Of a DNA stretch of 64,000 nt, positions 50,833-60,584 are shown one piece after another. Positions within the stretch are counted from its first letter, which is position 1, and each line of letters starts with the position of its first letter. Below the pieces are notes generated by a model that did not search any database, had not been told where the DNA came from, and saw only the letters and a list, made by a program, of their open reading frames with translations. Origin of the DNA: Palsa-504 sp963744005 (GTDB taxonomy: Bacteria; Actinomycetota; Actinomycetes; Streptosporangiales; Streptosporangiaceae); the NCBI GenBank assembly GCA_963744005.1, contig CAVURU010000003.1, positions 1,550,001 to 1,614,000 of the forward strand, given 5' to 3'. The position numbers and the translations under genes were made by a program.

Positions 50833-51632
50833 CGACGTTCGTCGCACTCGGCGACTCGATCACCGTGGGCATGGGCGACCCGGCCCCGGACGGCACCGGC
50901 TGGCGCGGCTGGGCCGCGCTGCTGGGCGCCAGCCTGCCGCAGCCGGTGACCCACAACCTGGCCACGCTCGGCGCGCTGGCGGCCGACGTCGAGCGGCTCC
51001 AGCTGCCCGCCGCCCTGGTCCTCAAGCCCGACGTGGCCAGCGTGGTGGTGGGCATCAACGACACCCTGCGGGGCAACTTCGACCCGCAGCGCACCGGCCC
51101 GGCGGTGGCCCGCACGGTCGAGGGCCTGCGGTCGGCGGGCGCGCAGGTGCTCACCATGAGGCTGCCCGACCCGGGGCAGATGTTCGGCCTGCCCACCATG
51201 CTGGCCCGGCCGCTGAGCAGGCGGGTGCGGGCGGTCAACGACGCGCTGGACGACGTGGCCCGGCAGTACGGCACGGTGCACCTGGACGCGGCCCGGGACC
51301 CGGCCATCTACGAGCGCCGGTACTGGAGCGTGGACCGGCTGCATCCGAACGAGCGCGGGCACCGCTTCATGGCCTGCCAGTTCCACGCTCTGCTGGCCGC
51401 GGCGGGCGTCCCGGTCGGGCTCGAGCCGGACCCGGAGCCGTCCACCCCGCCGCCGTCCCGGTGGGCGGAGATCCGCTGGATGGCGACCAAGGGCACGATG
51501 TGGCTGGCCCGCCGGTCCCGGGATCTGGTGCCGTCCCTGCTGGCCCTGGCCGTCCGGGAGTGGCTCACCGCAGGCGAGGACGACCTGGCCGAGCCGGACC
51601 TGCTCCCTTTGTCGGAGACGCCCTCAACCTGA
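50829..51632 (+). CDS. SGNH/GDSL hydrolase
   Basis: Esterase-type hydrolase, 267 residues, with no signal peptide. Block I is FVALGDSITVGMGDPAPDG (catalytic Ser, near residue 9), block II has a Gly near NLATLGALAADV, block III is VVVGINDTLRG (Asn, near 77) and block V is VDRLHPNERGHRF (Asp and His, near 172). The C-terminal 70 residues form a basic extension not needed for the SGNH core (WMATKGTMWLARRSRDLVPS). It is the last gene of the glycosyltransferase operon, and a hairpin overlaps its stop codon. Deacylation or deacetylation of the operon's glycolipid product is plausible but unproven. Confidence 0.9.
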   Translation: MTTFVALGDSITVGMGDPAPDGTGWRGWAALLGASLPQPVTHNLATLGALAADVERLQLPAALVLKPDVASVVVGINDTLRGNFDPQRTGPAVARTVEGLRSAGAQVLTMRLPDPGQMFGLPTMLARPLSRRVRAVNDALDDVARQYGTVHLDAARDPAIYERRYWSVDRLHPNERGHRFMACQFHALLAAAGVPVGLEPDPEPSTPPPSRWAEIRWMATKGTMWLARRSRDLVPSLLALAVREWLTAGEDDLAEPDLLPLSETPST

Positions 51633-51654
51633 ACGGCCTCAGCAGACGTTCAGG
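51628..51654 (+). terminator. hairpin overlapping the SGNH hydrolase stop
   Basis: Perfect eight-base arms cctgaacg (51628-51635) and cgttcagg (51647-51654) with an 11-base loop; the TGA stop lies in the left arm. It probably ends the three-gene operon. The remaining gap to 51782 should contain the protease promoter, but I see no confident -35/-10 pair. Confidence 0.5.
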
Positions 51655-51782
51655 AAACATGCAGCATGGCCGAGGACTCCCCTTGGCTTCCCTCAAGGTG
51701 CGCAGCCGAATATCAGGATGTAACGAACGGACGAAGCCGCAAGCGCCGCGGCTCGCAGATTGAGGGATAGAGGGCGAGACCC

Positions 51783-53165
51783 ATGAGCCAGACGTTTGAT
51801 CCGAACAACGAGGAGCAGACGGGCGGCACGCACGGCGGAAGCAACCCTTCCCCGGGGTACGGGCAGAGTCAGCACCAGGGCTACCCGGCACCGGCGGGCG
51901 GTTCCGGTTACGCGGGCGGCTCCGGATACGCAGGCGGGCCGGGTTACGGTTACGGGTACGGCGAGCCGCCGATGCCGCCGCCGCACCGGAGCCACAAGCG
52001 CGGGTTGATCGTGACCGGCGCGGTGGCGCTGGCGGCCGGCGCGACGCTGGGCGGGTTGATCGGCAGCATGGGCCACGGCGTGGCGGGCACCGTCACGGCC
52101 ACGTCCAAGCAGGCGCTGACCTCGTCGCAGATCGCCAGCCGGGTCGACCCGGCCATCGTGGACGTAGTCGCCACGGACAGCCTCCAGGGCGGCGAGGCGG
52201 CCGGGACCGGGATCGTGCTGAGCTCCAACGGCGAGGTGCTGACCAACAACCACGTGGTCGAGGGCGCGACCTCCCTCAAGGTCACCGACGTCGGCAACGG
52301 CAAGACCTACACGGCGAAGGTCGTCGGCTACGACGCCAGCAACGACGTGGCGGTGATCCAGCTGCAGAACGCGTCCGGGCTGACCACGGCCAGCCTGGGT
52401 GACTCCTCCACGGTCCAGGCGGGCGACGCGGTGACCGCGCTCGGCAACGCCGAGGGCAAGGGGGGCACCCCGTCGGTGGCGACCGGCACGGTGACCGCGC
52501 TGAACCAGTCGATCACCGCCTCCGATGAGTCCTCCAGCACGAGTGAGCAGCTGACCGGGCTGATCGAGACCAACGCGCCCATCCAGCCCGGCGACTCGGG
52601 CGGTCCGCTGGTCAACGCCTACGGCCAGGTGGTCGGCATGGACACCGCGGCCAGCTCCAGCTACCAGTTCCAGGGCCAGTCGTCCTCGGGCTCTGACGCG
52701 GCCACCCAGGCCTTCTCGATCCCGATCAACAAGGCGCTGTCCATCGCCAAGACGATCGAGGCCGGCACCACGACGTCTACCGTCCACATCGGCGACACCG
52801 CCTTCCTCGGCCTGGAGATCGGCTCGTCGAGCAGCAGCTCGGGCAGCGGCTCGAACGGCTCGAACGGCTCAGGTGAGTTCGGCGGGTTCGGCGGGTTCGG
52901 CGGCCAGAGCAGCCAGGGCGGCAACAGCAGCACCAGCGGCCTGACCCTGGCCGGGACCGTCTCCGGCTCGGCGGCGGCCCAGGCCGGCCTGGCCGAAGGC
53001 GACACCGTGACCGCGGTGGGCGGCCAGAGCGTCTCGTCCTCCGAGGACGTGGCCAAGACCCTGGTCAAGTACCACCCCGGTGACTCCATCTCCATCAGCT
53101 GGGTCGACGCGTCCGGTGCGTCCCACACCACGACCGTGACCCTGGGCAGCGGGCAGGCCGCATAG
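51783..53165 (+). CDS. membrane-anchored trypsin-like serine protease with PDZ domain (HtrA-like)
   Basis: Envelope quality-control protease, with the catalytic part outside the membrane. Residues 1-75 are a cytosolic Gly/Tyr/Pro/Ser-rich region with GGSGYAGG repeats. A membrane helix follows (LIVTGAVALAAGATLGGLIG, near 75-95). The protease triad is His in LTNNHVVEG (near 158), Asp in YDASNDVAVIQL (near 188) and Ser in IQPGDSGGPLVNAYG (near 276). The PDZ domain starts TAFLGLEIG but is interrupted by a 35-residue Ser/Gly/Asn-rich insert (about 345-380) before AGTVSGSAAAQAGLAEGD. Length 460 is typical of actinobacterial HtrA-like proteins. Start is ATG at 51783. A strong terminator follows. Confidence 0.93.
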   Translation: MSQTFDPNNEEQTGGTHGGSNPSPGYGQSQHQGYPAPAGGSGYAGGSGYAGGPGYGYGYGEPPMPPPHRSHKRGLIVTGAVALAAGATLGGLIGSMGHGVAGTVTATSKQALTSSQIASRVDPAIVDVVATDSLQGGEAAGTGIVLSSNGEVLTNNHVVEGATSLKVTDVGNGKTYTAKVVGYDASNDVAVIQLQNASGLTTASLGDSSTVQAGDAVTALGNAEGKGGTPSVATGTVTALNQSITASDESSSTSEQLTGLIETNAPIQPGDSGGPLVNAYGQVVGMDTAASSSYQFQGQSSSGSDAATQAFSIPINKALSIAKTIEAGTTTSTVHIGDTAFLGLEIGSSSSSSGSGSNGSNGSGEFGGFGGFGGQSSQGGNSSTSGLTLAGTVSGSAAAQAGLAEGDTVTAVGGQSVSSSEDVAKTLVKYHPGDSISISWVDASGASHTTTVTLGSGQAA

Positions 53166-53186
53166 TCCGCGGCAGGCTCAGCCAAA

Positions 53187-53223
53187 CCAGCGATCCCCGC
53201 CACCCTGCGGCGGGGATCGCTGG
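53187..53223 (+). terminator. strong terminator after the HtrA-like gene
   Basis: Perfect 15-base arms ccagcgatccccgcc (53187-53201) and ggcggggatcgctgg (53209-53223) with a seven-base loop, 21 bases after the stop codon, followed by cgtttgtg. This is the clearest intrinsic terminator in the window. Confidence 0.88.
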
Positions 53224-53238
53224 CGTTTGTGCCTGTCC

Positions 53239-53310
53239 GGTCGGGCTGGCGGTCCGGCTGGCTGGTCCGGTTAGCTGGCCCGGTTAGCTGGCGGTCCGGT
53301 TAGCTGGCGC
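53239..53310. repeat. degenerate ggtccggttagctggc repeats
   Basis: About four imperfect copies of a 16-base unit (variants of ggtccggttagctggc) in the 105 bp between the terminator and the DUF3054 gene. They contain no open frame and no clear regulatory signal. Confidence 0.7.
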
Positions 53311-53328
53311 TCTGGCTAGGCTGGGCGG

Positions 53329-53697
53329 ATGCGTTCGGCAAGGGCCACGGGGTTGGCAGCGGTGCTCGACTGCTGCTGCGTGGCAGCGTTCGTCCTCATC
53401 GGGCGGGCGGCGCACACCGACGGCGAGAGCGTGAGCGGGACGGCGTCGACCGCGTGGCCGTTCCTGGCTGGACTGGCGGGCGGCTGGCTGGTCACCCGGG
53501 CCTGGCGGCGGCCGCTGGCCGTGGTGCCCGCCGGCCTCGGGGCCTGGCTCGGGGCCGCAGGCCTGGGCATGGTGCTGCGGGTCGTCGGCGGGCAGGGCAC
53601 GGCCGCGGCCTTCATCGTGGTGGCGCTGGCGTTTCTGGGGCTGTTCCTGCTCGGCTGGCGCCTGGTGGCGCGGCTGGCCGCGCGGCTGGCGCGGTAA
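53329..53697 (+). CDS. DUF3054 membrane protein
   Basis: A 122-residue four-helix membrane protein of the DUF3054 family: helix 1 in LAAVLDCCCVAAFVLIGRAA, then TAWPFLAGLAGGWLVTRAW, VVPAGLGAWLGAAGLGMVLR and AFIVVALAFLGLFLLGWRLV. The conserved R-X-X-H region is near RAAHTDG, and TRAWRRP lies between helices 2 and 3. The function is unknown across the family. Start ATG at 53329 gives the usual length. It ends 76 bases before the 3' end of the convergent proline-rich gene. Confidence 0.88.
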   Translation: MRSARATGLAAVLDCCCVAAFVLIGRAAHTDGESVSGTASTAWPFLAGLAGGWLVTRAWRRPLAVVPAGLGAWLGAAGLGMVLRVVGGQGTAAAFIVVALAFLGLFLLGWRLVARLAARLAR

Positions 53698-53773
53698 CCG
53701 GCCTTCAGCGGCGGGTACTCGGCCGCTACGTGCTGCGCCGGCTACGCGCTGCGCCGGCTGACGCGCTGGGCGG

Positions 53774-54118
53774 CTACGTGCTGGGCGGCTCAAACGGCGG
53801 CGGGGGCTCGGACGGGCCGGGCGGAATCGGGCCGAGCGGCTCGGGCCGACCAGGCGGCGCGGGCGGCCGGAGCGGATCCGGCGGCTCGAAGGGCTGCGGC
53901 GGCGCGAACGGATCCGGCGGCGGCGGCGTCAGGGGCCCTGGTGACGGGGACGGGTCGGGCGGGATCTGCGGCTCCGGGGGCGTCAGGGGATCCGGGGCCG
54001 GTGACGGGTCCGGTGGGGTCAGCGGCTCGGGCGGCCGCAGCGGCTCCGGCGGGGTGAGTGGATCGGGGAACTGGCTGGCGGCCGGCCGCGCCGGCCAGCG
54101 GTTCAGGCTCTCGTTCAT
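53774..54118 (-). CDS. proline-rich protein of unknown function
   Basis: A 114-residue protein beginning MNESLNRWPARPAASQF and continuing as about 20 variants of a P-(E/D)-P-L-x-P-P unit (for example PEPLTPPDPSPAPDPL). Composition is Pro about 45 percent, with Glu/Asp, Leu and few other residues. The ATG at 54118 follows AGGGAGGCGATCA with an ideal ribosome binding site, which decides the strand; the Gly/Ser-rich frame opposite has no such signal. No signal peptide or membrane helix is present. It may be an extended, acidic linker-like protein or a ligand for proline-binding domains. I recognise no family. Confidence 0.62.
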   Translation of the reverse strand: MNESLNRWPARPAASQFPDPLTPPEPLRPPEPLTPPDPSPAPDPLTPPEPQIPPDPSPSPGPLTPPPPDPFAPPQPFEPPDPLRPPAPPGRPEPLGPIPPGPSEPPPPFEPPST

Positions 54119-54279
54119 TGATCGCCTCCCTAACTCGGGTACTCGTCTTCCCCCGGATGCGCGATCTATCCGTGCCGGCGTCACAGCAGCCACAGAAGTT
54201 GGGGAGCGACAAGATCGTGCGTCACTGCCCGGTCAGCACGAGTAACGACACACGATGACCTGCGCGCCCGGGCGGGTGT

Positions 54280-54308
54280 TTGACAGCACTGGCTCTGGCT
54301 CCTAGTGT
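54280..54308 (+). promoter_or_regulatory. sigma-70-type promoter of the GntR/ABC operon
   Basis: TTGACA (54280-54285), a 17-base spacer and TAGTGT (54303-54308), a full -35 consensus with a good -10. Transcription should start near 54315, 27 bases before the GntR-type gene. The rest of the 223-bp gap (54119-54279) holds the divergent gene's ribosome binding site and nothing else obvious. Confidence 0.72.
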
Positions 54309-54330
54309 CTTAGTTAGCTAGTACATTAGA
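54309..54330 (+). promoter_or_regulatory. candidate YtrA-type operator at the transcription start
   Basis: AT-rich stretch ttagttagctagtacattag directly after the -10 element. YtrA-subfamily repressors bind AT-rich, gtac-containing sites over their own start, so autoregulation of this operon is likely; the site is inferred by position and composition. Confidence 0.45.
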
Positions 54331-54341
54331 AGGGCGGGCCG

Positions 54342-54734
54342 ATGATCAGCTTCCGGGTGGACGGGCGGTCGGTGGTGCCGCCTTACCTGCAGATCGTCCA
54401 GCAGGTCAGGCAGGCGCTGCGGATGGGCGTGCTCGACGTCGGCGATCAGCTGCCGACGGTGCGAGAGGTCGTCTCGGCGGTGGCGATCAACCCCAACACG
54501 GTGCTGAAGGCCTACCGCGACCTGGAGCGCGAGGGGCTGGTCGAGGCCCGGGCGGGACACGGCACGTTCGTCCGGAAGCGGCCGCCCGGCCCGCCGCCGC
54601 GGACGCACGCCCGGCTGGCCCGCAGCCTGGGCCGGTGGGTGAGCGAGGCGCGCGAGGCCGGGCTCGACGACGAGTCCATGGAGGAGCTGCTGCGGGTCAC
54701 CCTGCGGGCGGCTGAGGAGGAGGAGATCGCATGA
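54342..54734 (+). CDS. GntR family regulator, YtrA subfamily
   Basis: A 130-residue repressor with the winged helix-turn-helix PPYLQIVQQVRQALRMGVLD, then GDQLPTVREVVSAVAINPNT and VLKAYRDLEREGLVEARAGHGTFV (in part). Only a short helical C-terminus follows (about 50 residues), typical of YtrA types that lack a large effector domain and control the ABC transporter they are encoded with. The stop overlaps the ATPase gene start as ATGA. A consensus promoter and possible operator lie just upstream. Related systems respond to cell-wall-active agents, but the signal here is unknown. Confidence 0.92.
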   Translation: MISFRVDGRSVVPPYLQIVQQVRQALRMGVLDVGDQLPTVREVVSAVAINPNTVLKAYRDLEREGLVEARAGHGTFVRKRPPGPPPRTHARLARSLGRWVSEAREAGLDDESMEELLRVTLRAAEEEEIA

Positions 54735-55618
54735 CTGCCGCCGTGATGACCACGGGGCTGACCAAGCGCTACGGCAAGATGACCGCGCTGGCCGACTGCT
54801 CCGTCACCGTCCCGGAGGGCCGGATCTGCGCCCTGATCGGGCCGAACGGCGCGGGCAAGACCACGCTGCTGCGGCTGCTGGCCGGGCTGTCCCGGCCGAC
54901 CGCGGGGCAGGCCACGGTGAACGGCACTCCCCCGCGCCAGGCGGCCGATTTCCTGGCCGAGGTGGGCTTCCTGGCCCAGGAGATCCCGCTGTACCGGCGG
55001 CTGTCGGCCGAAGACCACATCCGGGCGGGCGCGCACCTGAACCGGCGCTGGGACGCCGGGTCGGTGCGGGAGCGGCTGGCCGCGCTGGACATCCCGCTGG
55101 ACCGGGCCACGGGCCAGCTGTCCGGCGGCCAGCGGGCCCAGGTGGCCCTGGCCCTGATCCTGGCCAAGCAGCCCCGGCTGCTGCTGCTGGACGAGCCGGT
55201 CGCGGCGCTGGACCCGCTGGCCCGGCGGAACTTCCTGGGCCTGCTGGCCGGCGCGGTGGCAGCCGGCGGCCTGACCGTGCTGCTGTCCTCTCACCTGGTC
55301 GCCGACCTGGAACGGGTCTGCGACCACCTGATCATGCTGGCCGCCGCCCGGGTCCAGCTGTGCGGCGACATCGATGACCTGCTGGCCGAGCACCAGCTGC
55401 TGACCGGCCCGCGCAAGGACACCACGGCCATCGAGCGCGATCACCGGGTGGTGCAGGCCACCCGCACGCCGCGGCAGACGACCATGCTGGTCCGGCTGCG
55501 CGGCCCGCTGGCCGACCCGGCCTTCGAGGCGAGCGACGTGAGCCTGGAAGAGCTGGTGCTGGCCTACCTGGGCGCGGGCGCCCCGCCCGCGCTGGCCCCC
55601 TTGACCACGGCGCCCTAA
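54731..55618 (+). CDS. ABC transporter ATP-binding protein
   Basis: Nucleotide-binding subunit of an ABC-2-type exporter. Walker A is GPNGAGKTTLLRLLAG (near residue 38), the Q loop is in VGFLAQEIPLYRRLS, the signature is QLSGGQRAQVALAL (near 136), and Walker B is RLLLLDEPVAALDP (near 155). The H loop is LSSHLVADLER. The C-terminal 90 residues (QLLTGPRKDTTAIERDHRVV) form the usual accessory region. Length 295 is normal. It is coupled to the upstream regulator (ATGA) and sits 19 bases before the permease. Substrate unknown; export of antimicrobials or lipid-related compounds is typical of YtrA-linked systems. Confidence 0.94.
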   Translation: MTAAVMTTGLTKRYGKMTALADCSVTVPEGRICALIGPNGAGKTTLLRLLAGLSRPTAGQATVNGTPPRQAADFLAEVGFLAQEIPLYRRLSAEDHIRAGAHLNRRWDAGSVRERLAALDIPLDRATGQLSGGQRAQVALALILAKQPRLLLLDEPVAALDPLARRNFLGLLAGAVAAGGLTVLLSSHLVADLERVCDHLIMLAAARVQLCGDIDDLLAEHQLLTGPRKDTTAIERDHRVVQATRTPRQTTMLVRLRGPLADPAFEASDVSLEELVLAYLGAGAPPALAPLTTAP

Positions 55619-55637
55619 CCACGATGGGAGATCCGTC

Positions 55638-56621
55638 ATGACCTGGCTCGTCTGGCGCCAGCACCGCGCCCAGTTCCTGGCCGGCGCGGTGCTGCTGGCC
55701 GCGTTCGCGGTGCTGATCGCGATCACCGGAGGGCAGGTGGCGCACCAGTACCAGGCCGCGCAGGCGGCCTGCGCGGCGGGCCAGGGCTGCCAGCACCTGG
55801 GCGGGCTGTTCCTGGGCAGCCACGCCGTCGGCTTCCTGATCATCTCGACGCTGGGCGCGCCCGCCCTGGTCGGGCTGTTCTGGGGTGCGCCGCTGGTGGC
55901 GGCCGAGGCCGAGGCGGGCACCACGCAGTTCGCCTGGATGCAGGGCGTCACCCGCCGGCACTGGCTGACGGTCAAGGTGGGCTGGATGCTGCTGGCCGCC
56001 GCGATCTGGGGCGGGGTCATCTCGGCCCTGGTCACCTGGTGGTCCGGGCCGAACAACGCGCTCCAGCTGGACGCGTTCAACCCGGGCCGGTTCGACATCA
56101 TGGGCCTGGTCCCGGTGGCGTACTCGCTGTTCGCGGTGGCTCTCGGCATCGCCGCCGGGGCGCTGACCCGCCGGGTGCTGCCGGCCATGATCGCCACCCT
56201 GGCCGGGTTCATCACGGTCCGGGCGCTGATCGCGCTGCTGCTGCGGCCGCACTACATGACCCCGGTCACGGTGTATTACAAAGCGACCAGCAGCTTCACC
56301 CCGGCCGGCTCGTTCTGGCAGCTGGCCTCAGGCGTGATCGGCCCGAACGGACAGTCGGTGGACACGAGCGGGAACAACGTGAACGTCATCGACGGCATCC
56401 CGGCTACGTATCTGCCCGCCTCGTGCACTCAGACGACCCGCGGCGCGTTTAACCCGCCGCAGGCATGCCTGCAGGCGGCATCCCACTTCCGCGAGTACCT
56501 CACCTACCAGCCGGCCGGCCGCTACTGGGCGTTCCAGGGCATCGAGAGCGGGATCTTCCTGGTCCTGGCCGCGGCCTTGATCGCGGTCACCGCCGTCGTA
56601 CTGCTGCGCCGCGACGCGTAA
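55638..56621 (+). CDS. ABC transporter permease (ABC-2 type)
   Basis: Membrane partner of the preceding ATPase, 327 residues, with six hydrophobic segments: FLAGAVLLAAFAVLIAITGG (near 15-35), VGFLIISTLGAPALVGLFWG (near 70-90), WLTVKVGWMLLAAAIWGGVI (near 115-140), LVPVAYSLFAVALGIAAGAL, VLPAMIATLAGFITVRALIA and the C-terminal FLVLAAALIAVTAVVLL. A large external loop (about 200-290) between helices 5 and 6 contains two Cys residues. ATG at 55638 follows GGGAG. It ends the gntR-ABC operon; a 16-bp tandem repeat follows before furA. Confidence 0.88.
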   Translation: MTWLVWRQHRAQFLAGAVLLAAFAVLIAITGGQVAHQYQAAQAACAAGQGCQHLGGLFLGSHAVGFLIISTLGAPALVGLFWGAPLVAAEAEAGTTQFAWMQGVTRRHWLTVKVGWMLLAAAIWGGVISALVTWWSGPNNALQLDAFNPGRFDIMGLVPVAYSLFAVALGIAAGALTRRVLPAMIATLAGFITVRALIALLLRPHYMTPVTVYYKATSSFTPAGSFWQLASGVIGPNGQSVDTSGNNVNVIDGIPATYLPASCTQTTRGAFNPPQACLQAASHFREYLTYQPAGRYWAFQGIESGIFLVLAAALIAVTAVVLLRRDA

Positions 56622-56634
56622 GGATTCAACACGG

Positions 56635-56682
56635 GCTTAGTCAACACTGAGCTTAGGCAACACTGGGCTTAGGCAACACTGG
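56635..56682. repeat. three tandem 16-bp units upstream of furA
   Basis: Copies of gctta(g)gcaacactgg at 56635-56650 (two differences), 56651-56666 and 56667-56682 (identical). They lie directly before the palindromic box and could place a -35-like ttaggc 17 bases from tattct. Confidence 0.9.
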
Positions 56683-56683
56683 G

Positions 56684-56705
56684 ACGATTCGTATTCTTGA
56701 ATCGT
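56684..56705. promoter_or_regulatory. FurA-type operator upstream of furA-katG
   Basis: Perfect inverted repeat acgattc (56684-56690) / gaatcgt (56699-56705) with an eight-base spacer, 27 bases before the furA ATG and overlapping a possible -10 (tattct, 56692-56697). AT-rich palindromes in this position bind FurA/CatR repressors in mycobacteria and streptomycetes, so autoregulation relieved by peroxide is likely. Confidence 0.68.
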
Positions 56706-56732
56706 TTGCCTTTAGGGCGGTAGGTTGGCGGC

Positions 56733-57164
56733 ATGACCGACGCCCGGACCGCCGCCGAGGAGCTGCGGGGGGCCGGGCTGCGAGTGACGGCCGCCCGGGT
56801 CGCGCTGCTGGAGACCGTCCGGGACGGTGACCACCTCGGGGTCGAGGCGGTAGCGGCCGGGGTCCGCGGCCGCATCGGCCACGTCTCCCTGCAGGCCGTG
56901 TACGAGGCGCTGCACGCGCTGACCGCGGCCGGGCTGGTGCGCCGCATCGAGCCGGCGGGCGGTGCCCCCCGGTTCGAGGGACGCGTCGGGGACAACCATC
57001 ATCACGTGGTGTGCCGGTCGTGCGGCGCCGTCGCCGACGTCGAGTGCGCGGTCGGCGAGGCGCCGTGCCTCACCGCCGCTGACGACCAGGGCTTCACCAT
57101 CGACGAGGCCGAGGTCACCTACTGGGGCCTGTGTCCCGCCTGTTCCACCGCCCGCAGTGCCTGA
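56733..57164 (+). CDS. furA: Fur family redox/metal regulator upstream of katG
   Basis: Peroxide-responsive repressor of the FurA/CatR type, controlling itself and katG. The winged helix-turn-helix covers about residues 10-80: LRVTAARVALLETVRDGDHL, then GHVSLQAVYEALHALTAAGL and RIEPAGGAPRFEGRVG. The metal and dimer domain has NHHHVVCRSCGAVADVEC (zinc Cys pair and His cluster, near residue 90) and GLCPACSTA (second Cys pair). Length 143 is normal. ATG at 56733; katG starts 34 bases after its stop, so the two are probably one transcript. A palindromic box lies in the promoter. Confidence 0.94.
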   Translation: MTDARTAAEELRGAGLRVTAARVALLETVRDGDHLGVEAVAAGVRGRIGHVSLQAVYEALHALTAAGLVRRIEPAGGAPRFEGRVGDNHHHVVCRSCGAVADVECAVGEAPCLTAADDQGFTIDEAEVTYWGLCPACSTARSA

Positions 57165-57198
57165 GCATCCATGATCCGCCTAGCCCGGAAGGAATTCC

Positions 57199-59442
<2,244 letters not shown>

Positions 59443-59470
59443 CCGGCCGGGAAACTGGGGCCGGCCGTCT

Positions 59471-59514
59471 GCCCGGCCCGGCGGGGAGAAGGACCAGACC
59501 TCGCCGGGCCGGGC
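59471..59514 (+). terminator. terminator hairpin after katG
   Basis: Perfect 13-base arms gcccggcccggcg (59471-59483) and cgccgggccgggc (59502-59514), extendable by three inner pairs, 29 bases past the katG stop. The rest of the 209-bp gap includes a possible -10 taatat (59607-59612) and an AGGAGA ribosome binding site for the next gene. Confidence 0.75.
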
Positions 59515-59651
59515 GGGCGGGCCCGGCCCGGCTGCTATAACGGCATGAGGTGCCCAGGCGGCAGCTGGCCTGTGCGGGGCTGGCCGGTGCGGCGGCTGGG
59601 GCGAGGTAATATCCAGTTTTTCGGTGTGAATAGAGGAGAAGGGATCGTCCG

Positions 59652-60533
59652 ATGCTCCTGCCCCGCCCTGAGCAAGGCGCCATCGCGGTTCGCCCGCCAG
59701 GAAACGGGCCCGGGTTCTGGGCCGGGGGGCCGTGCGCGGTGGCCGGCGACGAGGGGGAGATCTTCCTGGCCTACCGGCTGCGGCGGCCCGTGGGGCAGGG
59801 CCGCGGCTACGCCGTGACGGTGGCCCGGTCGGCGGACGGCGTGCGGTTCGAGACCCTGCTGACGATCGCCAAGGACGAGATGGACACCGAGTCGCTGGAG
59901 CGGCCCGCGCTGGTCCGCACCCCGGACGGGCGGTGGCGGCTGTACTTGAGCTGCGCGACGTCCGGGACCAAGCACTGGCGGGTGGAGGTGACCGAGGCGG
60001 CGCACCCCGGCGAGTTCGACGTGCGGCGCCGCGAGGTGACCCTGCCCGGCGACGCCAAGACCGGGGTCAAGGACCCGGTGATCCGGCACCACCAGGGCCA
60101 GTGGCATCTGTGGGCGTCGTGTCACCCGCTGGCCGACCCGCTGGCGACCGACCAGATGACGAGTGAGTACGCGACCAGCCCGGACGGCCTGAGCTGGACC
60201 TGGCACGGCACCGCGCTGAGCGGCACGCCGGGCCGCTGGGACGCCCGGGGCGCGCGGGTCACCTCGGTCCTGTTCGGCGGCGGCACGGTGACGGCCTACT
60301 ACGACGGGCGGGCCACGGCGGCGGAGAATTTCGAGGAACGGACCGGGGTGGCGACCGGCACGGACCCGGCGGCCCTGACCGCGGTGGGCGACGCCCCGGC
60401 GGCCTTCTCGCCCCACCACGGCGGCGGACTGCGCTACCTGGACGTCGTGGCGCTGCCGGGCGGGGGCAGCCGGCTGTACTACGAGCTGACCGAGCAGGAC
60501 GGCTCGCACGCCCTGGTCACCGAGCTGGCCTGA
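59652..60533 (+). CDS. five-bladed beta-propeller glycosidase-like protein
   Basis: A 293-residue protein with the repeated blade pattern of GH43/32/130-type propellers: GFWAGGPCAVAGDEGEIFLA, then VTVARSADGVRFETLLTI, RPALVRTPDGRWRLYLSCAT, KDPVIRHHQGQWHLWASCH and YATSPDGLSWTWHGTAL. Acidic residues at blade starts (GVKDPVI; WDARGARV) could be catalytic, but the canonical pair is not certain. No signal peptide is present, so it would act in the cytosol. ATG at 59652 follows GAGGAGAAGGG. A glycan hydrolase or phosphorylase role is inferred only from fold-type motifs. It is convergent with the sulfotransferase. Confidence 0.72.
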   Translation: MLLPRPEQGAIAVRPPGNGPGFWAGGPCAVAGDEGEIFLAYRLRRPVGQGRGYAVTVARSADGVRFETLLTIAKDEMDTESLERPALVRTPDGRWRLYLSCATSGTKHWRVEVTEAAHPGEFDVRRREVTLPGDAKTGVKDPVIRHHQGQWHLWASCHPLADPLATDQMTSEYATSPDGLSWTWHGTALSGTPGRWDARGARVTSVLFGGGTVTAYYDGRATAAENFEERTGVATGTDPAALTAVGDAPAAFSPHHGGGLRYLDVVALPGGGSRLYYELTEQDGSHALVTELA

Positions 60534-60584
60534 CCGGCGGAGCCGGTGAGGCCGGTCACGGGCGACGGCGGGCGCTACGGGCGG

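Noticed and set aside
53454..54245. Gly/Ser-rich plus-strand frame across the proline-rich gene
   Set aside because: No ribosome binding site; the minus-strand gene has an ideal one, and the front part of this frame overlaps DUF3054.
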